Positions 9,841 through 20,464 of a stretch of DNA of 64,000 nucleotides are shown here, piece by piece. How positions within the stretch are numbered: position 1 is the first letter of the stretch; every line of letters starts with the position of its first letter. Origin of the DNA: Anaspis maculata (lineage: Eukaryota > Arthropoda > Insecta > Coleoptera > Scraptiidae); assembly GCA_949128115.1 (NCBI GenBank), contig OX421965.1, positions 36,017,681 to 36,081,680 of the forward strand, in the 5' to 3' direction. The notes beneath the pieces were generated by a model. That model worked only from the letters and a program-made list of their open reading frames with translations, was not told the DNA's origin and made no database searches. The translations under genes were made by a program, and so were the position numbers.

Positions 9841-11660
9841 ACTTCCATGTCCGCTCTGCGTCTTCGTACTGTTGTCTATTAAAAGTACTTGTTTAAAATC
9901 TCAAGTCGATCGCTTGATGAATATTGAATACTGAAGTCCAATATCAATATGGCGACCAGTTGGAAACGTCAGATTCCACATTTTGGTAGAAGTATTTCGA
10001 TTGCCTTTAAAAGTAACTGAACGTTCAAAATCCCAATTGGATTTATTGGAAAATGCAATAGTTCAATAGGCGCTCTGCAAATTTTGAATATCCCGCCCAT
10101 TTCAGCACCCTCATGCGGCAGTCGCGAACACATGTGTGAGGAAAATTGTCAATATTGAAGTTATTGAATTGTTGAAATTGACATTTGCGGTGGTATGATT
10201 ATTGAAATGGCATTGTTGTTATGAAAACAGATAACTTTCTGCGAAAAAGTACAAAAAAAAAACCTCGAAAAAAACCCGCCACATTTGGCGCTGAAGCAAA
10301 TCCGCAAAGTGCCTATATGACGGCCTAGAAACCGTCAAAATGTCATCAAATTTGACAGATGCATATCGATCTTTTATTAAAGATAGATAGATAGATAGAT
10401 AGATAGATGTATTTAAACTCAAGTGTACATTAACGTGAAGGTACAGATAAGCTAGGGAGACAGTTCAGCTCTGGCCGATCTACCACTATTCCTTCTGGTA
10501 AAAATAAAATATAAATATAACAAATAGGAGAAGAGAAGATATATAAAAGTAGGTATACGCTGGAAATTAAAAATGTGAAACAAAATGGCGACCGTCCCAA
10601 ATGTGCAAAGTTGTAATCAATTCCCCCCCCTCCCATTGCCAATCAGAAGTAGGTATGTGCTGACAGTCTCATGTCGAATGGTTAAAAAACATCAAAAAAA
10701 GATAGTGGCGATCCTAAATGTATAACAAGAAAATTATTGGGAAAAGAGTAATTTCCTTTCATGTGCAGGTGGAATGGCACCAAATAGCACCTTCTACAAG
10801 TAAAGCTCAAGGTATCTGTACCTAGTCAGATACTGTACCGTAACTTGATCATAATAAAAATGAGATCAAGAATTTATTCATTTGTAGTGTAGGAGGCAGA
10901 GATTGGCTTGCGATACACTTGATTGCCCGCACGGTATTCCTACTCCATTACGTTTTTCCCGGCTTCCACCAGCCCTTTATTCCATTTTTCCCAGACTTTC
11001 CCCTCGAATTACCGCTTACTTTGTCGACTTTGAGGTTTACTGATGTGTTAACGTAGCTGTTCGCGGTTCTTATTGCACCGGACTAAATCAATGCTTTTCC
11101 ATGCAATTACCGGTCGGGGCAATTTCAGCTCGCGAAGGTTTTACTGCTCGGAAAATGTGGAACAAATTTCATTTTCCTCCGGACAAGTTACAAGGTAATC
11201 AGCAGAAGATGTAGGTACACCTCGATGGTGCATGGCGCGGCGTTTTTCCAGCAAAAGCCAAAATTGAGCTTACACAGAGACTTCTATTAAGTATTTTAAG
11301 TACTTTACCTAGACTGCAAAGTTTGGGATCTACACTGAAGGCCGTAAAATTTATACTCACGACCCACGGTGGCAAAGAGCTATGGAGGATAGTCGATTTC
11401 CTGCGCTTGGCGCTCTGATGTCATTATTACTGCAAGACTACCGAGTAGAGAGGTCTAGTACAAAAGCGCGGTGCAAGACTTGATCAATAAAATGCCATGG
11501 AAATTTAAACCTGGGAGGAAATTCGATTTGTGACATCAATGGTCGTCCTAATAGAGAAAGTTACGTCGTGATTTTATTGTTGAAATTTGTTCCTTGTTCT
11601 GTCCCTTTGGAAAGTTATATTTACAAGTCTTGTTCACATCTAATAACCCTAACAGAAATT
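9841..11660. other. No gene recognised
   Basis: Apart from the tetranucleotide run at 10381-10408, I find no feature I can support. The ORFs are short, and several are made of low-complexity sequence. Confidence 0.4.
10381..10408 (+). repeat. (GATA)n microsatellite
   Basis: Seven uninterrupted AGAT units. Confidence 0.9.
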
Positions 11661-11689
11661 AACGTAACAGAGAACTTCGTAAGCGCTCA

Positions 11690-13200
11690 CTATTGCACGT
11701 GTTCCAATTATTACGATCGAGAAACCAAACTATTCGCAAGGCCGGACTCGATGCCTGTTTTCCATAAAGCTCGCGCTTTGCCATTTCATTTGAGAAATAA
11801 AGTGGGAACGAGTTGAATCGCCTCGTAGGCGAAGGGATAATTTCTCCAGTTGAATTTAGTGATATCGTACAAGTAGTTGAAAAAAATGGCGACATAAGAA
11901 TTTGTGGGGATTTTGAAACAACAGTAAGCCCAAATCTGAAAGAAAATGAACACACACAATGGGTTATTTCAATACAATAGGTTGGCTTACGGACTGGCTC
12001 CAAGCCCAAGTATTTTCCAGAAAGTGTTGGATGAGATTTTTGGTGGAATGAATGGAGTTCCAGTTTTCATGGATGATTTGCTTGTGTCAAAAATAAATGA
12101 AGGGGATCATTCAAGTAACTTGAGAAAAGTCTTCGCGTAACTACAAGAGAGAGGTTCAACAATGAATTTAGATAAATGCAAGTTCATGCAAAAATCTATC
12201 TAATATCTGGGACATAATAATCGATGCTGAAGGGTTGCATCCGACCAATGAAAAAATCAACGCTATTTAGAAAATGAGTGAACCAGAAAATAAAACGGAA
12301 TTCAAGTCTTTTTTAGGAATGATCAATTTTTATGGATTTTTTTTTAGTAATTTGAGTTTTAAACTAAGTAATTTGCATAATTTGTTGTGCGATAATGTCA
12401 AATGGAAGTGATATACAGAATGTCAAAATGAATTTGGGAATATAAAAAAGGAAATTGCATCAAAATAAGGTCCTAGTTCATCTCAATCAGGAATTACCGG
12501 TTGCATCATTTTGTGATGCAAGTTCGGGGAGAATCGGAGCGGTAATTTGTCACATTTTTCCCTGATAACCGACTATAGGACACGCAGCAAGGACACTTTC
12601 AAAAGCGGAAAAAAATTATTCTTCAATTGACCGCGAGGCTCTAGCAATCGTTTTTGGATTACGCTAGTTTCATGAATATTTATTTGGAATAAAGTTTGTT
12701 CTCTATACGGACCACAAACCACTTCTAGGAATTTTCGGTGAAAAGAAGGTATGCCGTCAATGGCTGCAAGTGGGTTGCAGAGATAGGCAATAATTCTTTC
12801 AGCGGATCAATACGACATAAAGTACATTCAATCGAAGGAAAATTGTAATGCAGATGCTTCATCGCGATTATTGCCAAGGAACAAGGTTGGATTTTGTGGG
12901 GTGTTCTCGCGTGATAATACCATCAAGCTCACGGTCAAAAATTCGAAAATCAATACATTTCAATTGTCATTGGCCTTTAATTGATCGTGACATTGAAAAC
13001 GTGTGTGCAAGGTGTGAAATTTGTAATGAGTTTGAAGATAAACCACAGAAAAACCTTTTGCATTCCTGGCCTCAAACAGGCAAATGTTGGTCAAGAGTTC
13101 ATGTCGATTTTTTAGGTCCAATTTTTCAAAAGAAATACCTGATTGTGATAGATTCCCATACTAAATGGATAGAAGTTTTTTTTTCCCTGCATCAACTACT
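11690..13200 (+). pseudogene. Decayed Ty3/gypsy pol (RT, RNase H, integrase)
   Basis: Motifs come in correct pol order but in shifting frames with several stops. ETKLFARPDSMPVFHKARALPF and GIISPVEFSDIVQVVEKNGDIRICGDF form the RT N-terminus (about 11718-11930). NTHNGLFQYNRLAYGLAPSPS and VFMDDLLV follow (11949-12090), the latter in place of the usual YxDD. CDASSGRIGAVI and YTDHKPLLGIF mark RNase H (12515-12735). CARCEICNEF and the VDFLGP block with the first catalytic aspartate belong to integrase (12995-13180). About 50 residues between NLKEN and NTHNGLF, normally including LPxIEDLF and KLDLSxAY, are absent through an internal deletion at about 11940-11950. Integrase is cut before its second aspartate. 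No LTRs were found. It is a different family from the element at 14282, by its RT motifs. Confidence 0.85.
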
Positions 13201-14006
13201 AGGTTATGAACAGGTTTTTCTGTGGGAGTTTTTCAGTAACGATAACAACGACGACATTTTTGGAACAGTGGGGATTAATCAGTGGGGTTTTGTTTCGATG
13301 GCATTCTCGTTTCATCCCTTTTCCCGGGGCATCTTCACACAAACACAAGATTATAGTATCAATCTTACAACTTCATAATAAATGAAATAATTGATATAAT
13401 GACCGTCTGATGCTCCTTATCCGTCAGATCCTATTTATGCATCAAGTTATTTTCGACAAGTTTGGAATGCCAATATTCAGGATAAAGATTTTTACAGTTA
13501 TACCCAAGTATACATACTATGGATGGATAGCGAGTTAGTCAAAACAAAAGCTCCTCTAGTTCAGTGCCCTCTTCAGAAACAAAACCCTCATCAAAATACG
13601 TAGTGTACTATCGGATCAAATTATTCACAACACAGGCAGGTGAAAAAAAAAAAAACGAAAGCACTCACAGTCTTTCATCATTACCGTACGGCATCCGATC
13701 TAGTCGTATTTTATTGATAATAAAAGCTGAACATCGGTGGTCTAGTGTTTCAAACAGACGGCATCTAGTGCAGAGCGAATTGGTGCTCTGTAGTCTCTAC
13801 TCAACTCCCTACTAGCTGTATTTACGAAATAACAATGACAGGGTGTCAACACTCTAAGCCAATGGTCTCTCTACTGCTTTTATCAGTTCAAGGTATATTT
13901 TCGCAACAAAACCCAACGTCGATACCAGAAGAGCAAGAAAAAAATTGACACGCTATATTTCTAGCATGAAAACATGACAAATATAGCATAGTAACACTTA
14001 CCCCCG
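13201..14006. other. No gene; perhaps flank of the decayed pol
   Basis: A piece at about 13425-13490 reads VIFDKFGMPIF in one frame, which faintly resembles the integrase segment before the second aspartate. The sequence between it and 13200 would then be an insertion; this is weak. Otherwise nothing is recognised. Confidence 0.25.
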
Positions 14007-14240
14007 CCTCCGGTTGCACCAAAAAATCCAATCATGAAATAGTTAATGAGCGTTTTCTTTGGTGAATTGGAGCGTAGTGCCCAATGAAAAACGCATTTTA
14101 CAAAAAAATATGGAAAAATATTCAGTTCACAAAAGTTTGTATGCATTTCCTGTAGTCAGTCACCTGGCATTGATCTGGAGTTCACCAGAGTCAATCCTCA
14201 ATTAACTATTTCATGATTAAATTCTTTGGTGCAATCAGGG
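14007..14240. mobile_element. MITE related to the copy at 7667
   Basis: The left end (GGTTGCACCAAA at 14012) and the right end (TTTGGTGCAATCAGGG, to 14240) are inverted. The arms continue for about 33 bases through AATCATGAAATAGTTAAT and its complement. The terminal GCACCAAA core matches the Tourist-like element at 7667-7907. I could not confirm its target duplication. Confidence 0.6.
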
Positions 14241-14281
14241 ACAGGGCCTAAGCCTCTCAGTGCGATACCAAGTTTTTAACC

Positions 14282-15639
14282 TGTAACAGTTTCGTTTCTT
14301 CGATGCTTAATTATCCTATGACGATAGATAATAAAAAAAAAAGACTTTGAGAGGTAAGGTTGGGCAACAATCCGGAAAAAAAGGGGACTTAGCAACGAGG
14401 AAGTTTTTAAAAAAAAAAAGCGAAGAAAAAACGTCAAAATTCCTCGACGGCCGTGTAGAGCTAGGAGAAAGAGAACGGAGCGCTGGTGCTCGCCACATCG
14501 TGTCTTCTCATCCGGCTGATTTGGAAATCTCCCTTTGTTGCGGCGTCGAGGTAAAGTATCGGTTTTCAGCGGGCCCAGCTCGATATTGATCGGCGACATT
14601 TCAGGTGTCAGGTACAGGTATTTTGTAAAGCCCATCCTGCGGCCTGGAGTCCTGGAAAGTACAGGGTCATCAAGTGAAGGACCCCAGCGAAATCGTAAAC
14701 AATTTGGGACAGCTCGGACCACAACGGCTGGCTGATCTCCGTGGCATCAGGGCCTGGCATCAACCACGTGTCGTGGAAGAAGTCTCTGTGCGGAACACGT
14801 GCCGGTATTGCCACCACCACCAACCATCATCTGTTTCATCGCCGAACACCGATCTACTTGTTGCGCTACTCCGGTTTCTGGCCTTCAGGACCTGGTGCGG
14901 CCTCCGAGGACCACTGTCTCGCCGAGTCGTTGCGAGGTGAAACCATTCCTTTTCTCCACTAACACCGGGACGAGGGTATTGTAGATCGCGTCAGTCATTT
15001 CTGCCGGGTTCCTTCGGCAAGCACAAGCCACGGTTAGGACTTCGCGTTTAGGCAATTAGTTAACTTTGAGCTCAAGGGGGTACTATAGCTGAGACGAGTC
15101 CAGCCGGTGGACGTCGGGTAGTCGTTGCGACGCGTTCTGCGGTGCCGGGCGCCGGTTTAGTGTTTGAGTCTCGTGTCCACCTGAACATAACCTCACGGCA
15201 GCGGTCGACGCAGAGGGCCCGCGGTGGGTCGGTACTGACCTGAGGACTTCGACATTAATTAGCGGCGCATGCTACGCGTTCGATCTGGTACTTACCTGTT
15301 GTATTAACATTAAATTATTGTAAAACCCAGTATTTGTTTACGTTGTGTGGATTTCGAGCTGACACTTGTCATTTGCTGTCGATTTGGGAAACGTCCACGT
15401 CAACTGTCCTTGCTTTGACGGAACCATTGGCGTGCGGATTGCGAAGCGTAGGGTTTCGATTAATCAGGGGTCGAGACAGAAAACATAGCTATCCTGATTG
15501 GCGCCCTTTATAAATAAATAAGCAAAGCAATTTTATCAGCAAGCTTCCGCAAGACCCACGACCCCGCCGCCGAACCAAAGAGCGAACCGGAGCAGGACGT
15601 TTTGGTAGGTAGCTATTTACCAGGAAGCCAAACGTGACA
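14282..15639 (+). repeat. 5' LTR (proposed full extent)
   Basis: The right end is firm: ...GTGACA followed by AAG and the primer site. The left end is inferred from TGTAACAG preceded by AACC, matching the AACC after the 3' LTR. The last ~342 bases are duplicated at 20113-20454. A TATA-like stretch (TTTATAAATAAATAAG) that also contains AATAAA lies at about 15507-15522 and may set the transcript start or polyadenylation. Sequence from about 14440 to 15250 is richer in G+C than its surroundings. No large plus-strand ORF is present. Confidence 0.5.
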
Positions 15640-15642
15640 AAG

Positions 15643-15660
15643 TGGCGCCCAACGTGGGGC
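15643..15660 (+). promoter_or_regulatory. Primer-binding site, tRNA-Lys type
   Basis: TGGCGCCCAACGTGGGGC begins three bases after the LTR. It is the 18-base site complementary to the 3' end of the tRNA-Lys(1,2) class used by several retroelements. It fixes the 5' LTR boundary and the direction of the element. Confidence 0.85.
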
Positions 15661-15760
15661 CATTTTCTTGTTAAAGTTTGTTGCTAGGTGTTTGATCCTA
15701 CAGGTAAAGGTGGGGAAATTTTAAGGTATTACTTAGTTCATTATAGAGATTAATTTAAAA

Positions 15761-17086
15761 ATGGAATTCAAACCGAATCATCTTTTGAAGCACGAGCTTG
15801 ACTACGAGCTACGTATACGTGGTACAGTCACTAATAGGGGCATTGCCGACAAAAAAAGAATATTGTCAAAGTTGCTGAGTAAGCAGGCCCCAATTATCGA
15901 TCCTTTGTATGATTTTGAATTCGAGAAAACGGAAATCAAGAACTCTATTGACTCGATCACTTCTTTGATCACTGATTTTGAAGGAGGATCCAGGAACGAT
16001 TCCTTGGTGTCTCGAGCAACATCGCGGCTCACGCACGTAACCAATCGCATTTTGAGAATCGTCGTGGACTCAGTAGAAGCAACTGAATACAAAAACGAAA
16101 CACAGGCCGAGTGTTTGTTGTTAGAAGCGGACCTCTCTGACAAATTTCAAGACGTTGATCCATCTGCGGGTACTGCAGCCAGTATGGGAAGTAGCCAAAC
16201 CTTCTTCGTTCCCATGCCAGCGCCAATTGCTACTCCAGCAAAGAACCAAAAATACGTTCCGGTTCGAAAATGGAACATTTCCTTCAGCGGAGACCAAAAG
16301 ATGATATCAATAAATGCTTTTTTGCAGAGAGTTGATGAACTAGCAAAGGCACGCGAAGTTTCGGAAGTTGAATTGTTTGAGTCAGCAATTGACTTATTCA
16401 CGGATAAGGCACTAATCTGGTTTAGGTCAATTCAAAGTTCAGTTACAGACTGGAAGGCATTGGTTAGTATGTTGAAGAGCGAGTTTTCACCACTCAATTA
16501 TGATGATTATCTATGGAATGAGATCAAAGCTAGACGACAAGGTCGCACAGAATCGGTTGGTATATATTTTGCAATCATGAAAACTCTGTTCGGGAGATTA
16601 TCCAAACAACCAGCTGAGTGCACGCAGATCCGGTATATCAGGCAACAAATTCTTCCTGAATATTCGTCGGCATTAGCTCTCTCCGAAATCGACACGCTTC
16701 CAGAGTTATTGAAATTGTGCAAGAGACTTGAAGATCATCATCATAACACAAACGGTAGTGGTAAATCCAAGACTGACATGGCATGCTTAGAACCGGAGTT
16801 GGCATTCGTAGGAAGGGACATTCCTAAGCACAGTACGAAAGTCCAAGGATCTCAAAACGAAAAGCAACAACGGTTTCAAACTTCTCAAAGAGTTGCCAGA
16901 AAAGCTAAAGCTGTATGCTTTAATTGTGGAAGCGAAACACATTTGTTTTCCAAATGTGAAGCACCGCGAAAGAAGTTCTGCTACAGATGTGGTCATCCGA
17001 ATGTCGTGAAAACGAATTGTCCAAGTTGTACAAAAAACGGAAACGGCGGGACACAAAAGGTAGCCGATGCAGTCTCGCAGAAGTGA
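15761..17086 (+). CDS. gag: Gag polyprotein of the Ty3/gypsy element
   Basis: The protein has 441 residues and starts at the first ATG of the frame after the leader. It would assemble the cytoplasmic particle and bind the RNA genome. The N-terminus (HELDYELRIRG, with a KKRILSKLL helix) resembles a SAP-like start seen in other insect gag proteins. Residues about 165-330 form the capsid-like region (KWNISFSGD, ALIWFRSI, LKSEF). Two zinc knuckles follow: C386-C389-H394-C399 is complete, while the second (C407, C410, C420) has V415 where the histidine should be. The frame is intact. Its last 50 bases overlap pol, which is reached by -1 frameshifting at 17032. Confidence 0.9.
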   Translation: MEFKPNHLLKHELDYELRIRGTVTNRGIADKKRILSKLLSKQAPIIDPLYDFEFEKTEIKNSIDSITSLITDFEGGSRNDSLVSRATSRLTHVTNRILRIVVDSVEATEYKNETQAECLLLEADLSDKFQDVDPSAGTAASMGSSQTFFVPMPAPIATPAKNQKYVPVRKWNISFSGDQKMISINAFLQRVDELAKAREVSEVELFESAIDLFTDKALIWFRSIQSSVTDWKALVSMLKSEFSPLNYDDYLWNEIKARRQGRTESVGIYFAIMKTLFGRLSKQPAECTQIRYIRQQILPEYSSALALSEIDTLPELLKLCKRLEDHHHNTNGSGKSKTDMACLEPELAFVGRDIPKHSTKVQGSQNEKQQRFQTSQRVARKAKAVCFNCGSETHLFSKCEAPRKKFCYRCGHPNVVKTNCPSCTKNGNGGTQKVADAVSQK

Positions 17087-20000
17087 AGGCTCCAAACGTT
17101 CCTGGTAATTTTGTTTCTTCCATTAGAAATACCACCAGATGTAAATATGTAAATAATTTTCGTTTGCCCAAGGTTCGTCCTGTTTCTAGAACGGATAAAT
17201 GCTGGACTGATTGGCTTGTTCAAGTACAACAATTTTATCGTTCTAAAGGTCAAAATACAGTAGCTCCAGTGTACATCCAGAAGGAACGTGATAATCGCCC
17301 TTATATCCAGTTTGAAATCTTTGGTAGGAAGCTCACGGCATTGCTTGACAGTGGTGCTAGTAAGTCCGTTATTGGTTTTAAAGGAAAAGAATTTCTTCGG
17401 AAGCTTTCTGTAAAGGTGCAAGAATGTTCGGTAGCTCAAGTCGTGACAGCAGATGGTAAAGGACAGCCAATTCAAGGACAGGTAGATCTTCCAGTACAGA
17501 TAGAATCAGTTTGTAAGGTAGTTAATTTTTTTGTCGTTCCATCGCTGAAGCAATCTTTTATATTGGGCAGTGATTTTTGTCAACTCTTCAAGGCGAAGAT
17601 TGATTACAAAAATAATGAGTGGAATATACAAAGCATCATTGAAGGAATTCAGAGCTTTGAAATCCCACGGAAATCCGAGAATTGCCAAGAAATTCTTTCG
17701 AGTGATTTTTCTGTCAAGTTGACACCCGAACAAATGAAGCAAGCGGAAATTTTCAAAAAATCACTGGAGGAAATTGAAAGTTCCTCAAATCATCTCGGAA
17801 GAACTGATCTGCTCAAATTTTCCATTGACACAGGTGATGCAGTACCGTTTCGAGAACGACAATACCCTTTGTCTCCATATGTCATGGAAAAACTAGATGA
17901 ACAGTTGGCAGAGATGTTAAGGTTAGGTGTGATTGAAAAATCCCATGGCGCTTGGAGTTCACCGGTATTAATGGTTCCCAAATCAAAAGGCGAATATCGC
18001 TTTTGTTTTGACGGAAGGCGGCTCAATTTAGTGACCAAACCCGACCGCTACGCTTTGCCCCGGATAGATCAGATCCTTAATCGTCTTGGAGGTACTAAGT
18101 TTATTTCATCTCTAGATTTACGTAGTGCTTTCTGGCAAATCCCACTGGAGGAAGAGTCGAAAGAAAAGACGGGCTTCAGCATACCAGGACGAGGAATGTA
18201 CCAGTTCGTGGTAATGCCATTCGGTTTGCGGAACGCGGCACAAACGCAACAACGTCTAATGGACACAGTCCTTGGTCCAGAATTTGAACCGAATGTTTTT
18301 TGTTACTTAGACGATATAGTTGTAATTTCTGATACTTTCGAAAATCACTTAGAGCTCTTGTACCAAGTTAAGGATCGTTTAAAGCAAGCAGGCTTAACGA
18401 TCAGTCTGAAAAAATGTGAGTTTTTTCGCTCCTCGATCAAGTACCTTGGGTATATAGTGGATCAGGATGGTTTGAAAACGGATCCTAATAAAGTAACGGC
18501 GATAGTGAACTATCAACATCCAAAGACGTACACGGATGTAAAGCGCTTCACTGGTATGTGTTCATGGTACCGCCGCTTTATCGGCGATTTCTCCACAGTC
18601 ATAGCACCGATCAATAATCTGATCAAGGGCTGTAAAAAGAAGGAAACGGTGAAATGGACAGAGCAGGCGGAAGCGGCCTTTTTGCAGATCAAGCAATTAC
18701 TTGTCTCTGCTCCTATTCTGCGAAATCCTAATTTCAGTCTCCCTTTCACAATCCAGTCCGATGCTAGCGATGTTGGTCTTGGTGGTGTATTGACACAAGT
18801 ACAAGATGGAGAAGAAACAGTGATAGCATTTTGTTCGAGATCTTTGTCCTCAGCTGAACGAAATTATACAGTGACAGAAAAAGAACTTTTAGGTGTCATT
18901 TTCAGTATAGAAAAATTCAGGTGTTATGTAGAGGGAACACATTTTCAGGTAATCACAGATCACCATTCGTTGCTGTGGTTGTACAAGATCAAAGAGCCAA
19001 CGGGGCGTCTCGCTCGTTGGGCTGTTCGTTTGCAATCGTTTTCATTTGATCTTGTGCACCGAAAAGGGAAAGAAAATGTCGTTCCTGATGCATTGTCTCG
19101 CAGCCCACTTCCTGAAACTTGTTTCGTAGAACTTGCAGAAGAAAATCTTGATGAGTGGTACGTAGATCTACGCCAAAAGATTACAACAGAGCCTCAGAAC
19201 TATCCGCATTGGTTGGTTAAAAACAACACAGTTTATAAGTTCATACCATCTTTATTACCTGTAAAAACTAATGTGGTTGAGTGGAAACAGGTTGTTCCAT
19301 GGTCATACAGAAATCAAGTTCTATCATCTTGTCACGAAAACCCCACTGCATCGCATGCAGGCTTCTTTAAAACTCTATGTCGTATTCAAGAACAATATTA
19401 TTGGCCAAAAATGCGTAAAGACGTAGCCAGATTACTGAAAAACTGCGAGGTTTGTGGAGCGCAAAAACACGCCCAAACGTCTCGTCTTGGACTGATGGGA
19501 AAGCCGAAGAAGGTCAGTTATCCTTTTCAGATGGTAGCGGTCGATTTGATGGGTCCATTCCCGCGCTCCAAACGAGGAAATACATTTCTCTTGGTGGTTG
19601 CGGACTGGTTCACCAAATTCACGTTAATGCTTCCTCTAAGGAAGGCAACCGCCAAACCTATCGTCAACTTTATGGAGAATAATGTCTTCTTAGTATTCGG
19701 TGTTCCTCAGTATTTAGCATGCGACAACGCAAAACAGTTTGTAAGCAAAGAGTTCAGAGACCTAGCGGCGAAATATCACGTGCAGATAAGGTATAATGCC
19801 AACTATCACCCACAAGCGAACTTCGTGGAACGGTCCAACAAAAACATAGGGACTGCAATTCGGTCATATGTCAAGCGCGATCATCGCGAATGGGATGACC
19901 ACATCGCCGAAATCCAGTTTGCCATTAACACTGCTGTACATGAAGTTACGAAGTTAACGCCAGCTTATCTCAATTTCGGCAGAAGCCTTTCAATCGACGG

Positions 20001-20328
20001 AGGATTCTATTCTGAAGTCATTCAGGATCCTGGTCAAGATCTAGAGCTAGGTAACCGTGAGCTTTTCGCCAACAACTTGAAAAAGTTGTCTGATGTGTCC
20101 CGACAAATACCTGTTGTATTAACATTAAATTATTGTAAAACCCAGTATTTGTTTACGTTGTGTGGATTTCGAGCTGACACTTGTCATTTGCTGTCGATTT
20201 GGGAAACGTCCACGTCAACTGTCCTTGCTTTGACGGAACCATTGGCGTGCGGATTGCGAAGCGTAGGGTTTCGATTAATCAGGGGTCGAGACAGAAAACA
20301 TAGCTATCCTGATTGGCGCCCTTTATAA
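16987..20328 (+). CDS. pol: Pol polyprotein (PR-RT-RNaseH-IN), C-terminus replaced
   Basis: The open frame is 1113 codons, used from the slip site at about 17035. Domains in order: aspartic protease with LLDSGAS (D121); reverse transcriptase with SSPVLMVPK, LDLRSAF and Y440-L-D-D443; RNase H with SDASD (D592) and TDHHSLL; integrase with the H783/H790/C820/C823 zinc module and catalytic D853, D913 and E948. All key residues I can check are present and no internal stop occurs, so the enzyme part could be functional. From about residue 1041 (nucleotide 20108) the protein is translated from LTR sequence, about 72 residues of nonsense ending at TAA 20326-20328. The natural integrase tail and any later ORF are therefore missing. 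No envelope gene is present. Confidence 0.92.
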   Translation: MWSSECRENELSKLYKKRKRRDTKGSRCSLAEVKAPNVPGNFVSSIRNTTRCKYVNNFRLPKVRPVSRTDKCWTDWLVQVQQFYRSKGQNTVAPVYIQKERDNRPYIQFEIFGRKLTALLDSGASKSVIGFKGKEFLRKLSVKVQECSVAQVVTADGKGQPIQGQVDLPVQIESVCKVVNFFVVPSLKQSFILGSDFCQLFKAKIDYKNNEWNIQSIIEGIQSFEIPRKSENCQEILSSDFSVKLTPEQMKQAEIFKKSLEEIESSSNHLGRTDLLKFSIDTGDAVPFRERQYPLSPYVMEKLDEQLAEMLRLGVIEKSHGAWSSPVLMVPKSKGEYRFCFDGRRLNLVTKPDRYALPRIDQILNRLGGTKFISSLDLRSAFWQIPLEEESKEKTGFSIPGRGMYQFVVMPFGLRNAAQTQQRLMDTVLGPEFEPNVFCYLDDIVVISDTFENHLELLYQVKDRLKQAGLTISLKKCEFFRSSIKYLGYIVDQDGLKTDPNKVTAIVNYQHPKTYTDVKRFTGMCSWYRRFIGDFSTVIAPINNLIKGCKKKETVKWTEQAEAAFLQIKQLLVSAPILRNPNFSLPFTIQSDASDVGLGGVLTQVQDGEETVIAFCSRSLSSAERNYTVTEKELLGVIFSIEKFRCYVEGTHFQVITDHHSLLWLYKIKEPTGRLARWAVRLQSFSFDLVHRKGKENVVPDALSRSPLPETCFVELAEENLDEWYVDLRQKITTEPQNYPHWLVKNNTVYKFIPSLLPVKTNVVEWKQVVPWSYRNQVLSSCHENPTASHAGFFKTLCRIQEQYYWPKMRKDVARLLKNCEVCGAQKHAQTSRLGLMGKPKKVSYPFQMVAVDLMGPFPRSKRGNTFLLVVADWFTKFTLMLPLRKATAKPIVNFMENNVFLVFGVPQYLACDNAKQFVSKEFRDLAAKYHVQIRYNANYHPQANFVERSNKNIGTAIRSYVKRDHREWDDHIAEIQFAINTAVHEVTKLTPAYLNFGRSLSIDGGFYSEVIQDPGQDLELGNRELFANNLKKLSDVSRQIPVVLTLNYCKTQYLFTLCGFRADTCHLLSIWETSTSTVLALTEPLACGLRSVGFRLIRGRDRKHSYPDWRPL
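17032..17038 (+). promoter_or_regulatory. -1 ribosomal frameshift slippery site A AAA AAC
   Basis: The heptamer AAAAAAC lies in the gag-pol overlap and in the right phase: gag reads aca-AAA-AAC (T-K-N). A one-base backward slip places ribosomes in the pol frame, which is open from 16987 onward. X XXY YYZ in this phase is the canonical signal of retroviruses and many Ty3/gypsy elements. The seven bases after it are GGAAACG. I do not see an obvious strong stem by eye, although a GC-rich stretch (GGAAACGGCGGGAC) follows. Confidence 0.8.
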
Positions 20329-20454
20329 ATAAATAAGCAAAGCAATTTTATCAGCAAGCTTCCGCAAGACCCACGACCCCGCCGCCGAACCAAAGAGCGA
20401 ACCGGAGCAGGACGTTTTGGTAGGTAGCTATTTACCAGGAAGCCAAACGTGACA
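20113..20454 (+). repeat. Truncated 3' LTR
   Basis: It matches 15298-15639 without a difference that I can see, and the match also includes TACC just upstream of it. It directly follows integrase coding sequence (SDVSRQI) with no polypurine tract, so it is not a normally positioned 3' LTR. It is followed by AACC, the proposed target duplication. Confidence 0.8.
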
Positions 20455-20464
20455 AACCGTCTAA

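Larger units (their letters stand above)
14282..20454 (+). mobile_element. Ty3/gypsy retrotransposon, 3' end deleted
   Basis: Order: 5' LTR, tRNA-Lys-type primer site, gag, -1 frameshift site, pol (protease, RT, RNase H, integrase), truncated 3' LTR. The 349 bases shared by the two LTR regions (15293-15641 and 20108-20456) read identically, so the insertion is young. The same 4 bases, AACC, lie immediately before a TGT at 14278-14281 and immediately after the terminal ACA of the 3' LTR at 20455-20458, the size expected for this superfamily. If that pair is the target duplication, the 5' LTR is about 1.36 kb. The 3' copy has then lost its first kilobase together with the polypurine tract and the end of pol. 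The alternative is a 342-bp LTR (15298-15639), but that leaves no duplication and no polypurine tract. Confidence 0.85.

Noticed and set aside
15298..15639. 342-bp region as the complete LTR
   Set aside because: TG...CA fits, but there is no target duplication and no polypurine tract; the longer LTR with AACC flanks explains both. Kept as the alternative.
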